Under the pieces are notes generated by a model. That model saw only the letters and a program-made list of their open reading frames with translations. It did no database searches and was not told where the DNA came from. Positions 58,078 to 64,000 of a DNA stretch of 64,000 nt are shown one piece after another. Each line of letters starts with the position of its first letter. Position 1 is the stretch's first letter. The stretch lies in contig CADBZW010000009.1 of NCBI GenBank assembly GCA_902799345.1, positions 62,001-126,000 on the forward strand, in the 5' to 3' direction. Both the position numbers and the translations under genes were made by a program. The stretch comes from an uncultured Bacteroidia bacterium (GTDB lineage: Bacteria > Bacteroidota > Bacteroidia > Bacteroidales > F082).

Positions 58078-58953
58078 TGCCTTCTCCGTCACTTCTATTT
58101 TCGCTTTCTGTCCGAAAAACAACGGTCTGTTGTCGTCGAAATGTCCGGCTGGGAAACCGAAACACACCGGATAATCCTGTTCGGCCACGGCCTCGGCTAT
58201 GACCTGTTCCGCCGTCATCCCAAAAGGATTTGGGTTGTCGTGGATTTGGGTTAATCCACCAACAATGAGTCCTTTCAGATGGTCCAACTTTCCAGCCCGT
58301 TTCAAAGCATGCATCATCCTGTCGATGTGATAGATATACTCATCCACCTCTTCTATGAAAAGGATTTTACCTTCTAAATTCGGGAAGGTGTCGGAACCTA
58401 TCATGCCGTACAAAACCGAAAGATTGCCGCCCACGATTTCGCCTTGCATCACCCCTATCCTATTCAACGGATGGAAAGGCATCTCATAGTGCAAAGGCTT
58501 GCCCAAAAGCGCGTCAAACAAGGCATATTTGGCCTCCTGGGTTTTGTTTTCGAAATAGAAAGGCATGGCAGCATGTAGACTGGGAACGCCCAATCGACTG
58601 AGTTTGCCATGAAGCACCGTTCCGTCACTGAAACCAGCAACCCACTTGGGATGTTGCAAAAACTTGGTGAAATCCAACTTGTCGATGATGCGGATGCTGC
58701 CATAGCCGCCACGGGCCAACCAAATGGCTTCAATATCCTCATTGTCAAGATATTGTTGGAATACAGCGGCGCGAAAATCATCGTCGCCGGCAAAGATATA
58801 ATGCTGCGCAAATAGCCTGTCGTCATAAACGGGGACAAAACCTTTCTCTTTCAGCCAGTTGATGGCGAACTGCATCTCTTCTGGCGTCACCATCCGCGCT
58901 GGCGCAGCAAGGGCTACTTTTGATCCTTGATGTAAATAAGGTATGTGCTTCAT
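58048..58953 (-). CDS. ldcA: LD-carboxypeptidase (peptidase family S66)
   Basis: 301 residues. Cleaves the terminal D-alanine from murein tetrapeptides in cell-wall recycling (cytoplasm). Motifs: ALAAPARMVTPEEM near 14-27, WLARGGYGSIRI near 78-89, nucleophile Ser in AGFSDGTVLH near 108, FIEEVDEYIYHIDRMM with the catalytic Glu near 200, and PAGHFDDN with the catalytic His near 269. All three catalytic residues are present. No signal peptide. It is coupled to the MORN protein upstream (ATGA overlap), and converges with the CARF nuclease. Confidence 0.93.
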   Translation of the reverse strand: MKHIPYLHQGSKVALAAPARMVTPEEMQFAINWLKEKGFVPVYDDRLFAQHYIFAGDDDFRAAVFQQYLDNEDIEAIWLARGGYGSIRIIDKLDFTKFLQHPKWVAGFSDGTVLHGKLSRLGVPSLHAAMPFYFENKTQEAKYALFDALLGKPLHYEMPFHPLNRIGVMQGEIVGGNLSVLYGMIGSDTFPNLEGKILFIEEVDEYIYHIDRMMHALKRAGKLDHLKGLIVGGLTQIHDNPNPFGMTAEQVIAEAVAEQDYPVCFGFPAGHFDDNRPLFFGQKAKIEVTEKASVFLGNLVH

Positions 58954-60464
58954 TCTCTGATGATTTCATCCTCATCCAAGGCCTCACCGTCATACTTCAC
59001 TTCCTTGCCCTGGTCGTAGGTAATGGTGAAATACAACTCACCTGTGTCGAGATATTTCTTCCAGTCGCCGTGTTTCACGCCTGCGGCATAGCTTTGGATC
59101 TCCCGAATCTTACCGTTTTGATAGTAGAAATAATGCTCTCCGTCGGGATAGCCCGCATTGAAAGTGCCTTTGAACGCCATCTTGTTGTTGTCATAATACG
59201 ACACCCACTCCCCCACTTGCTTGTCGTTGCGGTACTCGCCTTGCGTGCGAGTATCGCCGATTTGCTCAGTCCATTTGCCGTTTTTCATGCCGTCGAAATA
59301 GGTGCCCGTGACGATGGTGTTTCCTTTGGAGTCGTATTCCACGTAAGGCCCGTTCACCTGACCTTTGAAGAACTGTTCCTCAATCTGTTTTTGACCGTTG
59401 TCGTAGTACCATGTCCAGGGACCATCAGGCTGACCCTCAGTGTAGTTACCTATCTCTTGCACTTTTCCGTCTTGATAGTAGAACTTCCATTCTCCTGAAC
59501 GCTGTCCATCCACGAAGACACCCTCGGCACGCAAGCTGTTGTCGGGATAGAACTCCTTAAACAAACCACGACGCTTGCCGTCGGTGTCAACAATGCCTTG
59601 TCCCACCAAAACATCTTTTTTATAGGTCTGTGAATTGATCACATTGCCATTTTCGTCAAACTCACGCCAAACGCCTTCTTTCTTGCCATCGCGGAACGAA
59701 GCCTCACGTTTTACTTTTCCGTTGGGATAGTATTCATGCTGCACGACGAGCGGCTTCATCTCACTCTCCAACACCTGTTCCACATCGTTCACAAACTTGG
59801 TAATCTTCTTTAGATTACCTTTCTCGTCATATTCTTTGTAGAAGCCATCACGCAAGCCATGACGATAATAACACTCGGTTTTTACGCTCCAGTCGTCGTA
59901 GAACGTCTTCCAATAGCCATGTTTTTTACCTTCACGGTCAAAACGGTTCAAGGCCTCGCGGGTCATCACAAAGCCCTTGCGATAGTTGACAATTTCTCGT
60001 AAGAGTCCGGTAGTATCGAAAATCGGTGAGATGCCTTCCTCCAAGCCGTTGACGAAGTTCATGGTCTGGAGCACATGCCCTTTCTTATCTGTCCGTTTCC
60101 CTTTGCCTTGCCTCACGTCATTGACGAAAGGCTCCATCATCACTTCCGTTTCACTATAAGTGAAACGAGGCCCGTTCTTCAAATCCCTCTTGTAGTTGAC
60201 AATCAGACTCGTGTCACCATTCTCGTTCAAAAACACCCAAGTGCTGTCCAAAAGGAAGTCTGTGCGCTTGCCGATGGACTTCAGCTGACCGCTCTCATAA
60301 TAGGTCTTCCAAAGCCCGTCAGGTCGACCGTCGCGCAACGTTCCCTCGCTCGCAATCTGACCACTAGGATAGGTAAAAGTCTTGTATTCAGTCTGGGAGA
60401 ATACTTCACTACTGAACAACAAACCTATGAAAACCAAAGATATAACGCTAAAAACTCGCTTCAT
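58950..60464 (-). CDS. MORN-repeat protein, YwqK-like
   Basis: 504 residues with signal peptide KRVFSVISLVFIGLLFSSEVFSQ. The mature part is a series of about 15 MORN-like units of about 22 residues: YPSGQIASEGTLRDGRPDGLW, YESGQLKSIGKRTD, YYDNGQKQIEEQFFKGQVNG-type phrases. Such proteins are often labelled YwqK family antitoxins, but this one is exported, so an envelope role is more likely. In Bacteroidota similar proteins are common and of unknown function. It ends in an acidic tail (DGEALDEDEIIRE). The upstream region is the origin-like gap. Confidence 0.8.
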   Translation of the reverse strand: MKRVFSVISLVFIGLLFSSEVFSQTEYKTFTYPSGQIASEGTLRDGRPDGLWKTYYESGQLKSIGKRTDFLLDSTWVFLNENGDTSLIVNYKRDLKNGPRFTYSETEVMMEPFVNDVRQGKGKRTDKKGHVLQTMNFVNGLEEGISPIFDTTGLLREIVNYRKGFVMTREALNRFDREGKKHGYWKTFYDDWSVKTECYYRHGLRDGFYKEYDEKGNLKKITKFVNDVEQVLESEMKPLVVQHEYYPNGKVKREASFRDGKKEGVWREFDENGNVINSQTYKKDVLVGQGIVDTDGKRRGLFKEFYPDNSLRAEGVFVDGQRSGEWKFYYQDGKVQEIGNYTEGQPDGPWTWYYDNGQKQIEEQFFKGQVNGPYVEYDSKGNTIVTGTYFDGMKNGKWTEQIGDTRTQGEYRNDKQVGEWVSYYDNNKMAFKGTFNAGYPDGEHYFYYQNGKIREIQSYAAGVKHGDWKKYLDTGELYFTITYDQGKEVKYDGEALDEDEIIRE

Positions 60465-60539
60465 TGTCTTTCAAAATTCGGGTCAAAATTAGACAAATTA
60501 ATCGGAATACAGACAGCCTTTTTTCAATTCGCAAAAATC

Positions 60540-61043
60540 GCCTCGAAGTTATCAACACTTCAAAATATCAAAATCATATTTTTTAGTTTTTAATGATTAA
60601 TTTTAAAAAGAATGTTACGGATGATAATAGGCTTGTGAATTGGTTGAAAAAAAAACAATAAAGTTCTTGCATTAATGGTTTCCAATTTGAGAAGACCATT
60701 TTGAAAAAATTCAAGAGACTATTTTTCAGCCGAATTTCTCCTTTTTCACTTATCCGACGAAAAACGAAAAAATGGATAAAATGAGGTTATTTTTTTCGAA
60801 AATTTGTTCATTTATCCCCTATTTTTCGGTTCAGATCTGTTGATTAAAAACACGCTGTTTTTTATACACCTCAATGAAAAAGTTATCAACAGAAACGTTG
60901 TTGATAACTCACAATATATTGATTATCATTTAGTTATTAAAAAATTAGTGAAACATTATCAATGGGTAAGTGGTTCAGAAATAGTGTGTTCTAAAGATGG
61001 CGAACAATGAAAATGCGTAATTTTGCGACATCTTTTATCAACA
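60540..61043. other. AT-rich gap with DnaA-box-like sites, possible replication origin
   Basis: About 590 bp without a convincing gene between divergent genes. TTATCAACA occurs at 60549-60557, 60883-60891 and 61035-61043, and its complement at 60899-60907; TTATACACC at 60862-60870 is a near match. The pair at 60883/60907 is an inverted repeat with arms GTTATCAACA. The stretch 60590-60960 is very A/T-rich. Genes to the left are almost all on the minus strand, and the next two to the right on the plus strand, as expected for outward replication. A 68-codon frame at 60804-61010 looks accidental. Confidence 0.45.
61018..61025 (+). promoter_or_regulatory. -7 promoter box of rpiB
   Basis: TAATTTTG, 27 bp before the rpiB start at 61053. 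It overlaps the last DnaA-like site by position. Confidence 0.55.
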
Positions 61044-61052
61044 TCTGAAAAA

Positions 61053-61496
61053 ATGGAACGCATCATACCCATAGCGAGCGATCATGGCGGCTTCGAGATG
61101 AAGCAGTTTTTAATTGAAAAACTGACCGAAGCCGGTTTTACTGTTGACGATTTTGGCACCTATAGCAATGAGAGTGTCGACTATCCCGATTTCATCCATC
61201 CTTTGGCTTCGGCTATCGCAGTCGGCCAATATCCCTTGGGTATCATCCTTTGTGGTAGCGGTAATGGTGCCCAGATGACGGCTAACCATCATCATAACGT
61301 GAGGGCTGCGCTGTGCTGGAATGTGGAGTTGGCCAAGCTGGCGCGTCAGCACAACGATGCCAACATCCTTGCCTTGCCTGGTCGTTTTATACCCAACGAA
61401 CTGGCTTGGGAGATGGTGCAGGCCTTCCTGAGCACCGACTTCGAAGGCGGTCGTCATACGAGAAGGGTGGAAAAGATTGAATCTTATGAATTATGA
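61053..61496 (+). CDS. rpiB: Ribose-5-phosphate isomerase B
   Basis: 147 residues from ATG 61053; the upstream reading from 61023 precedes the promoter box. Interconverts ribulose 5-phosphate and ribose 5-phosphate in the pentose phosphate pathway. Signatures: ASDHGGFEMKQFL at about 8-20, DFGTYSNESVDYPDF near 32-46, active-site Cys in LCGSGNGAQMTAN near 69, and HNDANILALPGRF near 102. The gene is coupled to lutB downstream (ATGATGATG overlap). Confidence 0.95.
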   Translation: MERIIPIASDHGGFEMKQFLIEKLTEAGFTVDDFGTYSNESVDYPDFIHPLASAIAVGQYPLGIILCGSGNGAQMTANHHHNVRAALCWNVELAKLARQHNDANILALPGRFIPNELAWEMVQAFLSTDFEGGRHTRRVEKIESYEL

Positions 61497-62863
61497 TGAT
61501 GAGCGAACCTAAGACCATATTCAAGCAAGGCTGTGAGGTGGCTTTCGATGAGGAACACTGGCAGAAAATCAACTACAGCACGGGATGCCATGAGCAAAAT
61601 TTTGCCAAAGGCAAGGTGAATTACCGTAACCTCGACCTCGAAAAGCAGCGTGCCTACACCTTGCGTAACAAGTCGCTGCTGAATTTGGAGAAACTCTTGG
61701 TTGACTTCGAGACGCATTTCACCGACAATGGCGGCAAGGTGCTCTGGGCCCGCAACGCCGACGATGCATTGACGATGGTTTTCGACCTCATCCGCAAGGA
61801 GAAAGCCAATACCATCACGCGTTCCAATTCCACCGTGCTTGACGAAATCGAGCTGAATGGCTTTCTGGAGCGTAACAACATCCGTGTGGTGGAGACAGAA
61901 GTCGGACGTTTCATCTTGCATCTGGCCAAGCAAAAGTCATATCACCCGCTGTCGCCTTCCATTCATCTCTCCAAGGAGGAAAACAATGCCATCCTTACGG
62001 AGAACTTCAAGCTGAAGTCCGACAGTTCCATCAAACAGATGGTCAACTTTGTGCGGCATGAGGTGGCTGTCGAAAGCCAGGAGGTCAAAATCTGCATCAC
62101 GGGTGCCAACTTCCTGATTTCGGAAGCTGGTGGCGTGGTGCTCACCGAAAACGAAGGCAACATCTTGAAGTCCACTTCGACGGCTAAAGTCCACATCGTG
62201 GTGGCCGGCATCGACAAGATGATTCCTACGGTCGACGATCTTGGCGTGTTGCTGCCTTTGCTTTCGCTCCATTCCAATGGACAAAGCATGGCTGCCTGCA
62301 ATAGCATCACCTTTGGTCCGGCCAAACACGACAACGGTCCCGAGCAGGTGTATGTGATCTTGCTCGACAACAACCGCTCTTCGTTGCTTTCGCACGAAAA
62401 ACAACGTCAGGTGATGTCGTGCATCCAATGCGGGGCTTGTGTGAGTGTGTGTCCCATCTATAAAAACATCGGTGGCTATTCTTATGGCACCAAACACATC
62501 GGTCCGGTGGGCACGGTGATGACGCCCTTGATGGAAGGCTTGGAGGAATACAACCACCTCAATGCGGCCTGTTCGCTCTGCGGTCGATGTGTCGAAATTT
62601 GTCCCGTGAAGATTCCGTTGGACGACCTCATCATCGAAAACCGCCATTTGGCCATCACGGAAAAAACGGGCAATTCGCGGTACGATACCTTGCTGAAGAC
62701 CATGATATGGCACTGCAAGTCGCGCAAGAAGATGGATGGTCCGCTGTTTTTTAAAAAGGTGGAGATGAAACGATTGTTGGCGCCGCTTTGGGGCGATAAC
62801 AGACCCATGCCCGAGTTTGCCTCCAAGTCGTTCAGCCAGCAGTGGAGAGAACGCAATCTATAA
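61493..62863 (+). CDS. lutB: LutB-type iron-sulfur protein (L-lactate oxidation)
   Basis: 456 residues. Starts at one of three successive ATG codons (61493, 61496, 61499) overlapping the rpiB stop. The N-terminal LUD domain covers about 60-290 (TRSNSTVLDEIELNGFLE, ITGANFLISEAGGVVL). Then two 4Fe-4S ferredoxin motifs: CIQCGACVSVCPIYK near 307 and CSLCGRCVEICPVKIP near 360. LutB is one subunit of the LutABC complex, which oxidises L-lactate to pyruvate. LutA and LutC are not in the window; rpiB as partner gene is common in some Bacteroidota. Its 3' flank carries a long inverted repeat. Confidence 0.92.
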   Translation: MMMSEPKTIFKQGCEVAFDEEHWQKINYSTGCHEQNFAKGKVNYRNLDLEKQRAYTLRNKSLLNLEKLLVDFETHFTDNGGKVLWARNADDALTMVFDLIRKEKANTITRSNSTVLDEIELNGFLERNNIRVVETEVGRFILHLAKQKSYHPLSPSIHLSKEENNAILTENFKLKSDSSIKQMVNFVRHEVAVESQEVKICITGANFLISEAGGVVLTENEGNILKSTSTAKVHIVVAGIDKMIPTVDDLGVLLPLLSLHSNGQSMAACNSITFGPAKHDNGPEQVYVILLDNNRSSLLSHEKQRQVMSCIQCGACVSVCPIYKNIGGYSYGTKHIGPVGTVMTPLMEGLEEYNHLNAACSLCGRCVEICPVKIPLDDLIIENRHLAITEKTGNSRYDTLLKTMIWHCKSRKKMDGPLFFKKVEMKRLLAPLWGDNRPMPEFASKSFSQQWRERNL

Positions 62864-62866
62864 TGA

Positions 62867-62936
62867 GAAATTGACCGTTTATGTCATTCCTGCAAAGGCA
62901 AGTGCGATGGATGGGAATCTATAAACGGTCAATTTC
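62867..62936. repeat. Long inverted repeat between lutB and the reverse transcriptase
   Basis: Perfect 16-bp arms GAAATTGACCGTTTAT (62867-62882) and its complement (62921-62936), with a 38-bp loop that holds GTCATTCCTGC and GGGAATCT, parts of a common REP-type repeat. The right arm codes for the last residues of the reverse transcriptase (KEIDRL-stop). May end both transcripts. Confidence 0.75.
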
Positions 62937-64000
62937 TTTAAACCTATAATACTCATTGACCAGGCTTCGATATCCTAACGCCTTCAGTTGGTCGTAATCA
63001 ACCTTGTAATTGGCTTTATTGTGTTTTCCCGTGCTTAAAAACCTGATGTTCTGTTGCAAGTAATGGTCGATTTCCTTCAGTCCGTCCGTTTGGGTGATGA
63101 CGGGGAAAAACCATCGTGACCAGGTCAAAGTCTCCGGGTCGTCGCTCTCGAAGAACTTGCGGTTGAAATAGTTGATGAGCGCTTTCATCGCCTTTTCGGG
63201 TTCGATGTGCTTCTTGTGGCTCCAGCGCAACAAAGACCTGGCTTGGCGCGAAATCTTGCCTTTCATCTTCTTTTTCGTTGCCTCCGAGATGTCGACGTCG
63301 TGGCCGTGACACTTGAACCCCAAGAACTCGTAAGCCTCATCGGGCGAATAGATCTTCTCCTTGTCGGGATTGACTTCCAGATGAGCCTGTGCCAAAAAGT
63401 TGCACATCTGATTTTTGTATTCTTCAAGGGTCTCATAATCAGTGGCGAACATGATGATGTCGTCGGAATATCGGGCATAGACGACACCTTTATTATAATA
63501 ATAGCGGTCGACTTCCTTCAAGTAGACATCGGCGAGGAAAGGTGCGGTGGGTGTGCCAGCCATCACGCCGTGATGTTCCTCAATGACTTGTTCGTTGCTG
63601 ATGGCGAGGTTGGTGGTCAGCAGCTTTTCGAAGAATAAGTACAAAGGCGGGTCGTTGGCCAGCATCTCTTTCAGCATGGGCAGCAGGAGGCCGATGTCGA
63701 TGGAGTTGAAATAGTCGTGGATGTCGAGTTTGTAGGCCCACATCTTCTGTCCTTGGATGGCCTTGTTGATTCTGTGAACGGCATCATGGGCTTTCAGTCC
63801 TCGGCGGAAGGCGTAGCAGTTGGGTGCAAACTGGTCGTCGTATTTATAAAGCAGAAAGGCGATGACTTTGAGGATGAGCATCTCTTCGGGGGCAAAGCTA
63901 TAGACGACGCGTTTCTTACCCGATCCCATCTTGTTCACCAGCTTTTTCGTTGGGATGCCGAGTCCTTCGCCTTGAGCGATTTTGGTGGCCAAGGGCAGAT
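62919..64000 (-). CDS. Reverse transcriptase (partial, cut at right edge)
   Basis: The frame is open to the edge. A TTG at 63992 could be read as a start, but codons continue upstream, so the N-terminus is probably missing. RT motifs (numbered from the TTG): KLDIHDYFNSID with Asp90, GTPTAPFLADVYL near 146-158, YARYSDDIIMFA with the catalytic Asp177-Asp178, and LEVNPDKEKIYSPDEAYEFLGF near 210-231. The basic C-terminal part (about 235-357; TWSRWFFPVI, GYRSLVNEYYR) looks like a thumb plus an own domain; no maturase HNH end is seen. The type (retron, DGR, group II-like or a defence-associated unknown group) cannot be decided. The upstream genes, outside the window, would help. Confidence 0.85.
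   Translation of the reverse strand, partial: LPLATKIAQGEGLGIPTKKLVNKMGSGKKRVVYSFAPEEMLILKVIAFLLYKYDDQFAPNCYAFRRGLKAHDAVHRINKAIQGQKMWAYKLDIHDYFNSIDIGLLLPMLKEMLANDPPLYLFFEKLLTTNLAISNEQVIEEHHGVMAGTPTAPFLADVYLKEVDRYYYNKGVVYARYSDDIIMFATDYETLEEYKNQMCNFLAQAHLEVNPDKEKIYSPDEAYEFLGFKCHGHDVDISEATKKKMKGKISRQARSLLRWSHKKHIEPEKAMKALINYFNRKFFESDDPETLTWSRWFFPVITQTDGLKEIDHYLQQNIRFLSTGKHNKANYKVDYDQLKALGYRSLVNEYYRFKEIDRL

Noticed and set aside
58950..60464. Toxin-antitoxin pair
   Set aside because: MORN/YwqK proteins are often labelled antitoxins, but this one has a signal peptide and no toxin gene next to it.
60804..61010. 68-codon frame in the origin-like gap
   Set aside because: Lies in very AT-rich DNA, overlaps DnaA-like sites, has no domain, and looks like a chance frame.

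Overview
The window looks like chromosomal DNA of a gut- or rumen-type Bacteroidales (Bacteroidota). The evidence is a SusC/SusD pair, several proteins with type IX secretion (T9SS) C-terminal domains, BACON and TRL-like lipoproteins, TAnnTTTG-type -7 promoter boxes before many genes, and a CFB-type aryl polyene/flexirubin gene cluster. No phage, plasmid, IS element, CRISPR array, rRNA or tRNA was found.

Layout. 1-6.3 kb: two BACON lipoproteins, RNase R, then a cobalamin riboswitch in front of class III ribonucleotide reductase genes nrdD (broken by a frameshift plus a small deletion) and nrdG. 6.3-12.2 kb: an accessory patch of small secreted/lipoprotein genes, a patatin outer-membrane phospholipase, a duplicated xre-type regulator block (one copy dead), and a 30-bp leader element found directly before three unrelated lipoprotein genes. 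12.3-22.1 kb: prolyl-tRNA synthetase of the editing-domain type and a SusC-SusD-T9SS-protein operon. 22.1-24.3 kb: a zinc-ribbon membrane protein and GpsA.

24.4-51.7 kb: the aryl polyene/flexirubin-like cluster, almost all on the minus strand. Tyrosine ammonia-lyase makes an aromatic starter acid. Two AMP-forming ligases could activate it. Two ACPs, three ketosynthase genes (one a KS-CLF fusion), FabG and hotdog dehydratases/thioesterases would extend the polyene. A methyltransferase and an FAD oxidoreductase could tailor it. LpxL-like, PlsC-like and GT2 enzymes would attach it to lipid, and a MMPL exporter, LolA and a small EamA/SMR-like protein would move it to the outer membrane. A three-gene T9SS/adhesin unit with its own promoter (35.7-38.9 kb) splits the cluster in two.

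51.9-64 kb: a lipid kinase, phosphoglycerate kinase, an AraC regulator, a secreted beta-helix protein, an orphan Card1/Can2-like CARF nuclease behind four 11-bp iterons, LD-carboxypeptidase, a MORN-repeat protein, an AT-rich gap with several DnaA-box-like sites (a possible replication origin, with genes pointing away on both sides), rpiB, lutB, and a reverse transcriptase that runs off the right edge.

The least-explained features are the three-copy leader with its MRPMG mini-ORF, the REP-type palindrome that forms the linker of the KS-CLF fusion, the iteron-preceded orphan CARF nuclease, the reverse transcriptase, and the origin-like gap. Start codons were moved inward from the longest ORF where a signal peptide, operon overlap or family length supported it.
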